Source of the DNA: Paramecium sonneborni
Taxonomy: Eukaryota; Ciliophora; Oligohymenophorea; Peniculida; Parameciidae
Reading direction: 5' to 3'
NCBI GenBank assembly: GCA_905182985.1
Contig: CAJJDN010000025.1
Coordinates: 513,213 to 577,212, forward strand
Length of the DNA: 64,000 bases
Shown: positions 51,013-63,139 of the stretch, in pieces
How the letters are laid out: each line of letters begins with the position of its first letter
Numbering within the stretch: the stretch's first letter is position 1
Made by a program: the position numbers and the translations under genes
The notes under the pieces: generated by a model
What the model was told of the DNA's origin: nothing
The model's database searches: none
What the model saw: the letters and a program-made list of their open reading frames with translations, nothing else

Positions 51013-51913
51013 TATATTTGTAGAGGTTGCAAATCCAAAATCAATAATAGTTAGAGAATTGAAATCATCTTCTTCAGCCAAAACCAAGTTTTATGGTTTT
51101 ATATCTCTGTGTATAATCTATATTTAAATATAAAATTACTTCCAATTAAGATAATTTGATTAAAGCTTCAAAGAGTCGTTTCATTATAGATGATATTTAA
51201 AATAATGAGAGAGTTTTATTCATCTTTTTATTATTTTCCATATAGTGAAATAATGAATATCCATCAAGATAATTCATAATAATTAAATAATATTAATCAT
51301 CTTGATATACATCTTGAATTTGTACAAAATAATCATACCCTTTTACTTTATTCATTATTGCAATTTCTTATTCTATGATCGACTATAAATCAATTATATA
51401 ACCTTACATAATTTAAAGGAGTAAGATCCTTTTTATTAATATATTTAACAGCCAATTCATTTCCAGTAGTTTTACATTATATTTTCTTCACATTTCCTGA
51501 TGACCCTTTGCTTATCTCGCTTTTTACAGTAAATAAATCATCGAAATTTCCAAAACTACATCTACAACTAAGCAAATTTCTTAATCTAATAATCATTTAC
51601 TAATTAAATATACTTTATCAATCCATCAAGATCTTTACTGATGAAAGTCTTATTTTTTTTCTTTATTTTTATTGTGAATCCTATCAATTTGGGTTAATAT
51701 TCATCTTATTTTATTATCCACTTAATTAACGTCATTATTCTTATCAAAAGCTGAAATCTAAATATTTATACTCCCTATTTTAGCTTTTTAATATAATTAT
51801 CATCATACCTTATACATTAAAATTTTATCACCCATATATTTTAATTCATAAGGATGATCAAAAAATATATTTTTACTGTAAAGTTGTAATGTAAAGATGA
51901 CTTAATTATCCAT
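50475..51913 (-). CDS. PH-like/Ser-Thr protein kinase (CAMK-like)
   Basis: Six short introns (25, 28, 25, 22, 23, 23 nt) give 430 aa. The kinase core is complete: KGSSGNVKKIQ Gly loop, AVKYI lysine, IIHRDIKPQNLVL, TIIDFGFAT, CGTPGYAAPE and DVFSSGCLFYQLLF. C-lobe end: LLEKNISDRIPLKEAYQQF. The N-terminal ~100 residues are probably PH-like (GFTIKIKKKNKTFISKDLDG), but the second exon could use another frame, so that part is less certain. Same layout as the pseudokinase at 5962-7347, here with all catalytic residues. The tail is short with a Cys/Asp cluster. Substrates unknown. Confidence 0.88.
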
Positions 51914-52651
51914 TTTCAAGAATTATATTTCTTATCTTTATAATTAATATGTTTATTTTTAAAGAATTGGTTTTATTATTTTAATTAAAATTCATTAGTA
52001 TTTAGTACCTAAACATGCCAGTAAATGTAATTCCAGATTTTTACTAATAACCTTCAATCCTTTTTATTTTTACAAATTATATATTATTTTTCAAACAGTT
52101 TCTAACCTCAATAAATAATTTTCATTTAGTTTTTTCATTTTCTCCATTTATTGAATAGAAAAAAAATATAAATCCTTTTGTATAATCAATTTTTTACAGT
52201 TTACAATAATCCAATTTTTATTTATAAATAGGAGACAATTTATAAGAAGAAGATTAATTATAGTGTTTTATATTTTTATTCATTCATCTACAAAATAATT
52301 TAATTTTATAAGCAAACTCTGAGGATATTTTCTTTTAAAACATATTAAGTTGAATAATAAATAAATTCTATATTGAAAAATCTTTAAAAATAATTATATT
52401 GATTTTTATAATTAAATTTGTGATTCTTTAAGAAATCTTGTTATAAAATTAATAGATAAATTTTATTATTGCGATAAATTAAATCTTCGTAAAAATATTG
52501 TTGTTCCTTAAAATAAATGTAATTAAATGATAATTTTATTTAATATATAAGTAATAAAATAGTATAAGTTGATGTAATATTTTCAATTTTTAATCATGTA
52601 TTAAGATAGGAAAAATAACATAAATAAAAAGAAATCATCAAATGATGCATT
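51914..52651. other. AT-rich stretch without a supported gene
   Basis: About 740 bp. A short minus-strand frame near 52130-52150 is too brief to call. Confidence 0.45.
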
Positions 52652-53119
52652 TCATTTAAAATTTAATTTTAGATCGAATCGAACCTTTTTTTTTACTATT
52701 TCCTTATTTTGGGCTGAACCCTAATTTTAGCAATATCTCAATTCATGCTTAAGTATTGTTTTTTTTGTATTAGTATCATCGCAGTGAAATGATTCTGCCT
52801 ATTCTGAAGATGAATCATTATTGTTTGGAATACAATCTTATAAGAATTGATGAGACTGCTGTATAGATTCAACTCCATCTACATCTCCATTAACTTTCTT
52901 TATTTCTTGATTGTCTCCTTCCAATTTAAATGGTTCATGAATATATGTAACAGAGGCTTCTTCTTTAAAATTTTCATCTTGCTATTAGCATTTCTCTTTA
53001 TTTAATATATTTGAAGATGAACTGTTTTTCTTTTAAGAGTTATTTGGAGTAGTAAATTAATTGAGATTTGTTAACTCAAATGGTTTCTCATTATATTGCT
53101 TACAACAATTTGCTCCCAT
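52652..53119 (-). CDS. Small acidic protein with N-myristoylation/palmitoylation signal
   Basis: Intronless, 155 aa. Begins MGANCCKQYNEK: Gly2 with a small residue at 3 and Cys5/Cys6 is the classic dual acylation start, so attachment to the plasma or ciliary membrane is likely. The rest is acidic, Ser/Asn/Gln-rich and probably disordered, ending in a basic stretch (VKKKVRFDLKLNFK). No domain. It lies 27 nt downstream of the coiled-coil gene on the same strand. Confidence 0.75.
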
Positions 53120-53146
53120 CAGTATTTTTAATTTATATATAATAAA

Positions 53147-53729
53147 TCAATAATATAGATTAGCTTCTTGTATTTAATTCAACACAAGATGCACTTGATC
53201 AGCAAATTTATTTTGTTAATTCATTAACTCCTTTTTGATTGCTAAATTTTTAATCAAAACCCTGAGATATGTTTTCTTTACCTCTTCTAGTTCCTCATTC
53301 TTTTTTTCTTTTAAACCTTCCAATTCTTTGATTTTATATCTCTATTCTGTAAATTTTTCTAACAATTAATCTAATTCCACCTTTTGTTCATGTTACAATT
53401 ACTTATTTTATTGCATTTCCCTTTACCAGACTTTCTCATCATTTGATTTTAAAGCTTCCTTTAAATCTTAGAATTTCACTCTTAACCATTATTAATCCTA
53501 TGAATCTAACTACAACACTGTTTAATCTTCAAATTCATTAAAAAATGCTCGAATAGGCTTTCTTTTTTTTTATTCTTCCTAATCGAATTCCAAATATCTC
53601 AACTTTACAATATCTAATTCTTCAACATCATCTTCCTACTTTTTATTTTTTTTTGTTGTAAAGCACTACATCGTTTTAATATTTTAATTATCAAATATAT
53701 TAATTCTAATTTTCGAAGTCTTTATCATT
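53147..53729 (-). pseudogene. Coiled-coil gene with one-base homopolymer frameshift
   Basis: ATG 53729 opens MIKTSKIRINIFD and the C-terminal ~140 codons are clean coiled coil ending at TGA 53147 (WQREMQQNKQLQHEQKVELD). The two parts are out of frame by one base. The break maps to a run of nine T (53563-53571; nine A on the coding strand): eight would give one frame of 193 aa joining KK to RKPIRAFFNEFEDQ. No intron fits. Sequencing error or a recent indel are both possible. Confidence 0.65.
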
Positions 53730-54633
53730 TCATATATATTTTGAATTATATTATACTTTTATATTTTTATTAATATCCAATATGTTTAATAGCTTATCTT
53801 TTTTACTTCAGATGTTTTCATAATCATTAAAGAATACAGATAACAATAATTAAAATAGAATTAAATAATAATAATACTATTTCTATTTATTTTTTACTTA
53901 AAAGAGAAACCAGTCATTGTTACTACTTTTAAAATTGTAAATTAAAAGAAATGATCACTTTAAAATTTCCTCAGAAATTTAATTTATAAATAATTATTTA
54001 TTTATTCTAAAGTATTTCTATTTAAATGAGCTAATTAATATTAATTATTAAGTTCAGTTAAATATATTATTAATTAAACTAATATACTTATAATAAATTA
54101 TAATATCATTAGACAATAAATTATAATACATGACAGTAATTTTTGATAAAATCATTTTATTTCTTGCTTTTGTAATTGATTTTGAGGATTTATGTATCTC
54201 ATAAAGTATCCTAATTGAGAATATCACTATAATATAAAGCTTTTTGTAAATAATAAAATTTTAATAAGCAATTTCTCGAAATTTGTCAATTGAAGAAACT
54301 ATTTGGTTTAGTCAATAATTTAAAGAATAAATTCTAATTTTAAATGAATAAAAACCAAGTATTTGTTGTGGATTATTGATTTTGTAGTATGCCTAAATGT
54401 TAGATAAAATTTATATGAATGTGTATAGAATAAAGCAAGAAAGAATGAAATTTTAATGTTTGAAGTGGTTTTAATAGATCTGTTAAGTGTTATTAGAGGA
54501 ATACTCAATTTAATCTGAAATAAACTTTATTAAAATATACTAAATTAAGGAAATAAACCGAAAACTCATTTTTTAAAGCCAAAACACTAAATGATTCAAT
54601 ATTATAATTATAGCAATGTAAAATCCAAATTTC
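53730..54633. other. AT-rich stretch without a supported gene
   Basis: About 900 bp between divergent genes. Frames on both strands are short and show no splice-joined continuation. Confidence 0.45.
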
Positions 54634-55302
54634 ATGCCTATTCTTATTTACACCTAACCTACTGCATATCCCCAATATTATCCTATGTATTATATGCCAG
54701 TGATACAAAACTATATGATACCTCAGTGTTAAATCTCTTAAGAACCTGAAAAACAATAGACAATCTTAAAATCTAATGATTAAAGTTCTATTTCTAATCA
54801 AAACTTTGATCCAAGCAATCAATTAAACTTTCAATCAATAAAACAAATTAAAAATGAAACTGTAGTTGAAAATAATGAAGAAAATTAAACTAATACAGAA
54901 TCAAATAAACCGAAATAAAAATCTGGGAAAAAGAAGATTAATCTCTTACAAAAATCTACTAACATATAAAAAAACTATGCAAAAGCAATCATTTCTTATT
55001 CTTGTGGACAGAGAGTTCTAATTATAAACACCTTAGGCAAAAAAAAAGGGATTGAATTTTTGAAAATAATTAATTAACTAAAAAATAAGTTGAAAAATAT
55101 TAATCACATAAAGAACTATACTTAGAAAGAATCATTCTTGAGTATGTTCAGAATATTAGGGTAAAATTTTTAAAATAATATTTTTAGTAATAAATTTATA
55201 AAGAATGAAGCTGTTAGTTATATATATCACTCCAATATCTAACAGAAGAGTTGTCATCTAAAACACTTAAAGGTGGTCTAACAAAACTTATTGAAGTGTT
55301 GA
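54634..55302 (+). CDS. Hypothetical protein, C-terminus uncertain
   Basis: An open frame of 222 aa from ATG 54634 to TGA 55300. The N-terminus is Pro/Tyr/Met-rich (MPILIYTQPTAYPQYYPMYY), then a Gln/Asn/Ser linker, a basic patch (KPKQKSGKKKINLLQK) and a small possible domain (NYAKAIISYSCGQRVLIINT, GIEFLKIINQLKNKLK). From ~55220 another frame (LYISLQYLTEELSSKTLKGG) looks more protein-like than this one, so a splice or frameshift probably precedes the apparent end. Family not recognised. Confidence 0.5.
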
Positions 55303-56250
55303 TCGAGTTATCTAATATATATTATTTATTAAATTAGTATTAATATCCAATTAATTAATAAAAATTTTATATTCTAAAACTTATAATAAAACAGATTAAA
55401 TTAATACAGGAAGCATAACAAATATTTTTGATTAAACTTATAAGATAATACCAATGTATGCTGTATAAATTATTTTATACATAGAAGATAAGAGAGGAAA
55501 TTATTACAGGTCAAAATAATTATAATATCAGATTAGGTACAATCATAATCCTGATTCATGTAATATTTTGTTATTGAATTATATTTAATAACAATCATTT
55601 ATTAAAGCAAGTGGATTGAATATAAATGTTCCCTCAAGAAAATGCAAATTTAAAAATGTTAACTGATTAGTTTTATAGATAGTAATTCAACTTAATAAAA
55701 AGAATCTCTGTTTTGCTTTGAAGAATTCTCTAAAAAAAATTAATATGAGTTGGAGATGATTGCTAAAAAGAGAGAAGTGTGATACATTTATGCAGTATAA
55801 TTTAAAGAATGAAAGATTTGACCAAATAAAGAAAGATGTTCTTATTTAAAAATTCAAATTACCGATGTATTTTTAGAGAATATGTTTTTTTATGAAATTC
55901 AATAGTAAAATAATGCTTTCATACATGTTTTAGACAAATAATGCAAGATGCTAATTTAATAATGAATACTGGCCTAATTCATAGATAAAAGCAAGAGTTA
56001 ATTATGAAATACTAATTATTATTGCTATACTCAAAAGAATTGAATGTATATCTAGAAACATAAGGATTTTTGTCAATCGCATTCTTAGTCTGCTGTAAAT
56101 TGGAATGCTGTATTAGTATATCAAATATGTATAGGAAACAATAAAATTTGTTGTTAAACATGTAAGAGATCTTGAGAAATATATTATGTTTTGAGTTATT
56201 TTATAGTTTAATAATATTTCTATTCTTTTGCTCTTTTATGAAATAAAAAT
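55303..56250 (+). pseudogene. Coding-like fragments, probably decayed
   Basis: Blocks such as IFDQTYKIIPMYAVQIILYI (near 55430-55480) and a Cys-containing stretch ending KICCQTCKRS (near 56160) are on the plus strand in shifting frames with in-frame TGA. They may be the broken 3' part of the gene that starts at 54634. No model fits. Confidence 0.3.
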
Positions 56251-56465
56251 AATCATTAAATTTGTTTATATATTAAATTGAACGCTGATCATAAAAATTA
56301 TAAAATTTCTTAAAATAAAAAAATCTGATTTATCAATCACTGAGAAATTAATTATGGAAAGCAAGCTTTTAGCTTAAATTAATTGAAAAACTCTTAGATT
56401 ATTTTTATATTTTTAATAATAAAAGCTATTAAATCGAAGTATTGATAATATTTATAATTTGATAA

Positions 56466-58917
56466 ATGAATGCTATTTAAAGATTTGTAGTGATGCTATT
56501 TTAGATCAACGGACTAGGATTTTCTATTTATTACTATTCATTGAGTCAAGAAAATAGTAATTTGGCTTATCTGATTCTATAATCTATTCTTGGTTTGATC
56601 TTGCTATTAATATAAACAAAAAATAAGAAAATCTAATATATAGGAAATATTACAATAATTCAGTTTAGTCTCTTTTGGTAAGTCATAACAAATTAGAGGA
56701 ATATATAATATAACAGTGAAGCTTAGGTGATAATAGCTCATTTTTTAACAACATAATTATTTCAGGATTTGAAAAGATTTTAGGAGTAATAAATTCAAGT
56801 AAGATATCGAATTGTTTGGTTTTTGCTATTACTACAGTCTACTTTTTTTTAAATTCTTTACATTTCTTAAACTGCTTAGATTGATTTATCTTATTTTTAA
56901 GGGATTATATGTTTACTATTTTCATTTGTAATCAATTACACTATATGTATAAGAAAGCAATCAAAAATGCAAAGTAAAGCAAGTGACTCTTAATAGCACA
57001 TCAATTGTACATAAATGATAAAAAGAAAAGAAAGAGTATTGTCTTTAGCTGAATCAGAGAAGATTTCACCAAAAAGTAATTAATCTCCACGTTTTCGATT
57101 AATTCCTGAATTATCTCTAAATGATTAATCTTTACATTCTGATATTTTAGACTTAAAGATGTAGTATTCTCATGAAGGTTTGATTGGATTAAGACTTAAA
57201 CAAAATAATTAGGATATGGATATTATTTATTCTAATGTAGCATCAAAAGCACTATTATCTGCAAATTCTACAAAAGAAATATTAGACATTTTTAATTGTT
57301 TTTCTAATTTAAGTTATACATACCATCAAAATCATGATGAATATTAACTTCATTTGAAACATTCAAAACAATTATGTAGTAAAAGTATGGCTTTTTTAAA
57401 AAGTGATCAAATAAATCAATCTCCTCATCCTAATTTATTATATTTGTTAGAAACACATTCAGTAAAAAATTAAATCTCACATTTTAAAGATATTTTTGAA
57501 AAATTCCAATCCAACTCTTTTAATGAATCTTTTGTTATACATGCATTATTTCCCAATAATAATGTTACAATGTCTTAGAGTGAGAAGTAAGTAGAAAAAA
57601 TGTTGGAATTAACATTAATAAAAAGAAATTTCAATTTATATTTTATGTTGATTAGAGATATAACACATAAATAGAAAATTAGATATTTGAAAGAATATGA
57701 TGTTTAAAAATCTAAAATGTTATCTTATGTTAGTCATGAATATAGATCACCTTTAAATTGTATAATTTAAATGATTGAAGATGCATTACATTCTAATTAA
57801 TTATCAAATGATTTGAATGAAATCTTATAGGCTGCTTTAGATAATTCAAACTATATATTGAATTTATCTAATGATTTATTAGATTTGGCATAAATTAAAA
57901 ATGGGAAATTTGCCATTTAAAGATCGAAATTCAATTTGATTTAATTAATTAAAGAAGTTTTAAAGCTTTTTGAATTAAAGGCAAAAATAACTAATATTAA
58001 TTTATCATATCAATATGATAGTGCTGCTTCCACTATTATTATTTCTGATAGAAATAGAATTAAACAAATATTAGTTAATTTAGTTAGTAATAGCTTTAAA
58101 TTTGCTTCAACAAAAATCATCATTTAAGTAACTTTTATAGATTTAATTTCATTAAGAATTGGAGTTTAAGATGATGGTATTGGAATTCCTGAAGAAGAAT
58201 AAAAAAAACTATTTAAATCATTTTCAAAAATTAATTCAGAAGAAAGTAGGAAACGTAATGAATAAGGTGTAGGACTTGGCTTAGTAATAAGCAATTAAAT
58301 ATCTATTTCTATAGGTTGTGAAGGTTTATAAATAAATTCTAAACCTAATTAAGGTACATATTTTTATTTCGATTTACATATTTAAACAGCAAGATTAAAA
58401 AAAGTCAATAGTTTTAGAATTAAAGAGATTTCTGGAATATCTTAAGAAGTAGATGAAGGATAAGCATTTCATGATGAAGACAAAATAAATATTAATTTAG
58501 AGCCCCCTCTGTAATGCTAACATTTGTTACTAGTTGATGATGAAGCCTTTAATATTTATACTTTTACTAAAATATTAAACAAAAAGTAATAGTTCTTTTC
58601 TAATTAGAAATATTACTGATATAGACTCTGCTTCTAATGGAAATGAGTGCATAGAAAAGGTTAAAAACAAAAAATGCTCTAATTAATGTCCTGGATATAA
58701 ACTCATTTTTATGGATCTCGAAATGCCAATTCTAAATGGTTTAAATGCTGCTTAATAAATACTAAATAATAATCCCAATCAAATTATTGTCGCATGTTCT
58801 GGTTACTCTGACAATTATCAAAAAGACAACTGTTTAAAAATTGGCATGATTCATTATTTAGTGAAGCCTATTAGAGATCATGAGCTCAATTTTGTTCTCA
58901 AAAACTATTATTTTTGA
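56466..58917 (+). CDS. Hybrid histidine kinase with receiver domain
   Basis: One 22-nt intron (58586-58607) gives 809 aa. The N-terminal ~175 residues hold several hydrophobic spans; a cytoplasmic linker follows. HisKA has the H-box SYVSHEYRSPLN with the phospho-accepting His424. The ATPase domain has NLVSNSFKFA (N), DDGIGIPEEE (G1) and GVGLGLVIS (G2). The receiver starts LLVDDEAFN, its phospho-acceptor is Asp743 in FMDLEMP, and Lys793 lies in LVKP. Phosphate would pass His to Asp in one chain. The intron splits the receiver just after its first helix. Sensory input is unknown; no PAS or extracellular domain is obvious. Confidence 0.95.
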
Positions 58918-59235
58918 ACTTTTCTTTTATATTTATTCTATTATACATTTCAAATATCTAATTATTTTTAACTAATTCAGTTTTATTCATCAAAATTTTA
59001 TTTATAAATATAATTTATTATCATATATAATCATTTATTTCCAATTACATACTATAATTTATAAGAGTATAAACTAATTTCAAATTGTATGAATAATTAG
59101 TTAACTTTCTTAAATTTGTATCTTCTTTAATCATAAATAATGTGTTACATCAATTCTAAATTTCTAAGACTAAAAATTTTCTTAATAATGAATAAATATT
59201 GAATTTTATAGTTATAACTTGATTATTATTGAAAG
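58918..59235. other. AT-rich intergenic stretch
   Basis: No supported gene. Confidence 0.5.
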
Positions 59236-59720
59236 ATTAAAGCTTTAACAAGAATTAGACAAATTATAGAATTCGGAAGAATCATTAGTTCAATTTTAGA
59301 TTAAATTTAGCTTGTCATAAAAAATTGAATAAAATAATACATTTATATCTAGTTTCACTTCATTAGTTAATTCCAATATAGATGTTATGATAATTTTCAT
59401 ATTAAGTACGATTTAAATAGTTGAAGTGTTGAAATGATATATACATAAAAATATTTTAGAAATATTTTCTATATTGTTTGAATTGAATTATAATCCAATA
59501 AAAGAGTTCATATATTCAATTTCCCAATTCCATTCAGAATTAAAAAAGAAATTCATGATCATAATGATTTTTTGATCAACATTAGAGCAATTTAATCTGA
59601 GAAGCATATTTAAGTAGGAAATAAGAAAAGAACTTAAATTAAAAAGTATAAATGAATTCAAAATAGCAAGAAGAAAATATTATTATTAATTATATAAAAA
59701 AAAAGATTGATTTTTTCATA
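59236..59720 (+). pseudogene. Open frame interrupted by two TGA codons
   Basis: One plus-strand frame reads protein-like over ~155 codons (LQQELDKLQNSEESLVQFQ, LFELNYNPIKEFIYSISQF, QEIRKELKLKSINEFKIARR) with only two in-frame TGA. No start ATG or intron fixes it. Likely a remnant; family unknown. Confidence 0.35.
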
Positions 59721-59878
59721 AAAATCTTTTGTATTGTTTGTTTGAATTATAAAAAGTATCTTAATATATTGCGTATTATTATAAATAATATTAGTTAAAT
59801 CAACAGTTAAAATAAAAAATGTATTTGGGTCTCAGTTATAAAACAAGATATTTTGCTTGAATAAATAATATTTCAAAA

Positions 59879-61716
59879 ATGCAATTGATATTCCTATTCT
59901 TCATGATTGAGGTTTCTTTAGGTTGGAATCCCATTTTATCATCAAGAATAATAAAATCAATTGATAATGAAAATATTATAACCTAAGAAGATTATTTAAT
60001 AATAGCTGAGGGAAGCTTTTCTATTGCTTACCAAGGTTTATAAGGATATAGAGAGCTGTACATAATGTTTGATGCTAAAACTAATAAAAGTGAAAGTGAA
60101 ATGCTGATATTAGTGAATGGAGTTAGAAGAAATATAATTTAGGTATAAGGAGAGTTTATTGAATTTCATATGAAATTTTAACATTAAGCTCCAGATGTAC
60201 TGATTTAGATGATAATTGAAAAATAAACAAAAGTAGAAATAAGGAACTTCAATATATTTATATAAGAATGCCCAAAAAATTGTAAATATTGTCTATAGGG
60301 GGATTGCGATCTTTAATTATTTGAGAATTGTGACAAATTGAGATATAAAGACTAATGTGTAGATGAATGCCCTAATGGAACTGTTGCTGAGTACAACTAA
60401 TGTATTTAAGCAAGTATTTAATTTGTTAAGAATTTAGGTTTGATGGAAATTGAATAAGCAAAATCTTTTTTGTAGGAAGGACTTTCAACAATTTAGAAAT
60501 TTGGAGAGGAGAAAGTGGTAAAATTAAATTTTGATCATGATTTTAATGGATTAATAGAAATAGTGTTTAATTGTTATAGTTAATAAGAGAAAAATATTGA
60601 TCAAATGATAAAAATAGATTTTAAGAAAGGTTAATCTCAAATAATGTATCCTTTTTTAAATACTTATATAAATTTATAATCTTATAAATGGTGTTAACCT
60701 AAATAAGAATTATAATGTATATAAGTAAAGGGTTTATTTGAGTTAAATTTTAATAAATAACAATAAGTTCAGATTAATAGTTATTCAAGAAAATTAGAAA
60801 ATAAAGGTTTTTGGGAAATAGAAAGTCTTAAGATATATAATGAGAGAAAGAGATTTTATGATTGTTAAATTAAGAATTGTAGTTAATGTTTTTATCATAA
60901 TGAATGTAAGAAATGTGAAGAATAATACTATTTATACTAAAATTAATGTTTAAAGAAATGTCCAGCTGACACAATAAGAGAAGAAAATAGATGCATCGAT
61001 TATAATGAGAAGCAAAAAAGTAAGAAGAATATATATAGTAGATTTAAACTTCATGATTAAATTAGAGTCCCCTTTTTAGGATTTGTAGTAAATTTTTGGT
61101 AAAATCTCTTTTGACTTGAAAGAACGAATAAGTTTTCGATATGAAAATGAGACAACATATATTGGTGGAGGTTTATTAGATTAATGGCGTCGTACAACAT
61201 TTTCAAGATAAATAAATTTGGGTAGACATTATGCTATTAGAATTATGTTTAATATATCATTAGAAAATTCAACATTAGATCAAGATAGCTTTGTCTATTC
61301 AATAGATGGAAGATCTTTTAATGTCTATAAAAACATAAGTTTTATTGATCATACACTCAACCATAATAAAAACATCCTAAACCTAAATCTAGGATGTAAA
61401 ATCTCGAGTAATGGTAGATGTGTTATATCTAACTATTATTTTATGATAATGAATGTAATAGAATTTTTAAATATATCTATAGTGTTCTCCACTTTGTTAA
61501 ACTTGTACAGGTCCATCTTCATCTGATTGTAAGATTTATCAATCAAATATTCTAAATTTTGATTATCAGACTTTTAAGTGTTTAGATGGATATTTCTTGA
61601 GTGAAAATGGTTGTCAAAGGTGTTCACATGGTTGTTAATTATGTGAATCATTCAATAAGTGTCTTAAATGTTAAGATACTAAAGAGGCACAATTTATTTG
61701 TTAATCAAATCTTTGA
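59879..61716 (+). CDS. Secreted Cys-rich protein (furin-like repeats)
   Basis: Introns 61020-61038 (19 nt) and 61455-61482 (28 nt) give 596 aa, TGA 61714. A signal peptide (MQLIFLFFMIEVSLGW) leads a lectin-like module (~20-145). Then come two Cys-rich repeats: CPKNCKYCLQGDC..CVDECPNGTV (~148-185) and CSQCFYHNECKKC..CLKKCPADTI (~340-375). A second lectin-like module follows (~385-510: GGGLLDQWRRTTFSRQINLG), then a last Cys-rich block (CSPLCQTCTGPSSSDC, CQRCSHGCQLCESFNKCLKC). The spacing is that of furin-like/growth-factor-receptor repeats in ciliate surface and secreted proteins. No membrane span precedes the stop. Confidence 0.83.
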
Positions 61717-61773
61717 CAATGCCCTCTTGATTTATTAATTGTTTATTTTGTTTTTATAAAATTTATTTTGTAA

Positions 61774-63139
61774 ATGCTTTACTTGAAATACATTATTGCT
61801 ATTTTAATCTCAAATGCTACAAAGGCATAATAGAAAATAACAAATTATGAAGGTTATGATAATACTTTTACATAAAATAAACTAGATAATTTCATTTAAT
61901 TACATTGTGAAGCATACAATCTTCCAATTATTGTTTAGAAAGGAAATTTAGAAAAAGTTATTTCACTTAAGGATTTCAAACCTTTTGCATAAACTAAAAT
62001 TTTCGTAGAATTTATTGTTCCTCTAGATTCTAAGTTAGGAATTAGGATATGGATTTTCAATAATCAATGAGTGTTTTAATACATCTAATTATAATATGTT
62101 ATCATTCAATTATGAATTAGATGGATAAAAATATACAGAAATTTCTTAATTCATATGATTTTAGATGATGAATCAAATTAATAATAAAGGTATGTTGGAA
62201 TAAAACAAATTCATGTTTCTAGATTGAATGTCCCTAAAATTGTCAAGAATGTGAATACTATGATACAAAAGTTGGTATAACCTTATATTGATTATAATAG
62301 AATATCTTGGATACATTTAGTTTTGGATAAAATACCAATTTAAAATTGAATTAGAATTTTGAATAATAAATACATCAAAGAGATCTTCTTAAATCATATA
62401 GAATTTCAAAGTATTAAAAAATCAAATACAATTAGGCTTTTTAACAATTTGAAATGATATTTATCAATGATACTGAGCAAATTATTTTTTAGAATCTATA
62501 TATTTAAATCTATAATATATCAGAATCTCAATGTGAGTATTCTAGATTTAATAAAACGAACTTAATTTTTGGAGGTAAATGGAAAAGATAAGAATTTACT
62601 AAAATACTCATACTTGAATCTCATTATGCGTTAACCTATACATTTACAGTTAGTATTATTGATTTGTCAGAAAAAGATAAATAAACAGGATTTTTTTATT
62701 AATTTGATTGAGGAGAATACAATTTTATCAATCCTAAAGATTTAATCTAAATTGATGGGGATGCTAATAAGCCTGATTCGATAGTTTAATATTGCAAATA
62801 TTTCAAAAATACAAATAACGATATTATAATAGCTATTGGCTGTAATACAAATGGTTATTGTTTTTTGATGATTATTATTTAATTATCCATAAATGCACAT
62901 CATATTGCAAACTATGTAATGGACCAACAAAATCTTAATGTCTGGAGTTCACCAGATATTCTTATGAATTTGATTATAAAACTAAATTATCTAAATCTGG
63001 CTATTTTTGAAAGCGATGATAATATGTGCCAAAAATGAGAAGTAGCTGATTTTCTGAATGTGTTTCTAGATAAATGTGTCATATTTGTAAAAAAGGATGT
63101 AAACTTCATTTACAAGGATCTACATGCACATGTGAATGA
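61774..63139 (+). pseudogene. Decayed tandem copy of the Cys-rich protein
   Basis: ATG 61774 opens a good signal peptide (MLYLKYIIAILISNATKAQQ) and ~98 codons of open frame to a TGA near 62069. After that, blocks in all three frames match the layout of the upstream gene: CPQNCQECEYYDTK near 62240, CTSYCKLCNGPTKSQC near 62890-62940, and a Cys-rich end CKKGCKLHLQGSTCTCE with TGA 63137. Many TGA and shifts separate them. It is a pseudogene of the neighbour, or a gene whose sequence is badly damaged. Confidence 0.7.

Noticed and set aside
53563..53571. Programmed ribosomal frameshift site
   Set aside because: A plain homopolymer without other signals, and not known for Paramecium; an indel is simpler.
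61218..61526. Separate 102-codon plus-strand gene
   Set aside because: It is an internal exon of the Cys-rich gene plus read-in across a 28-nt intron.
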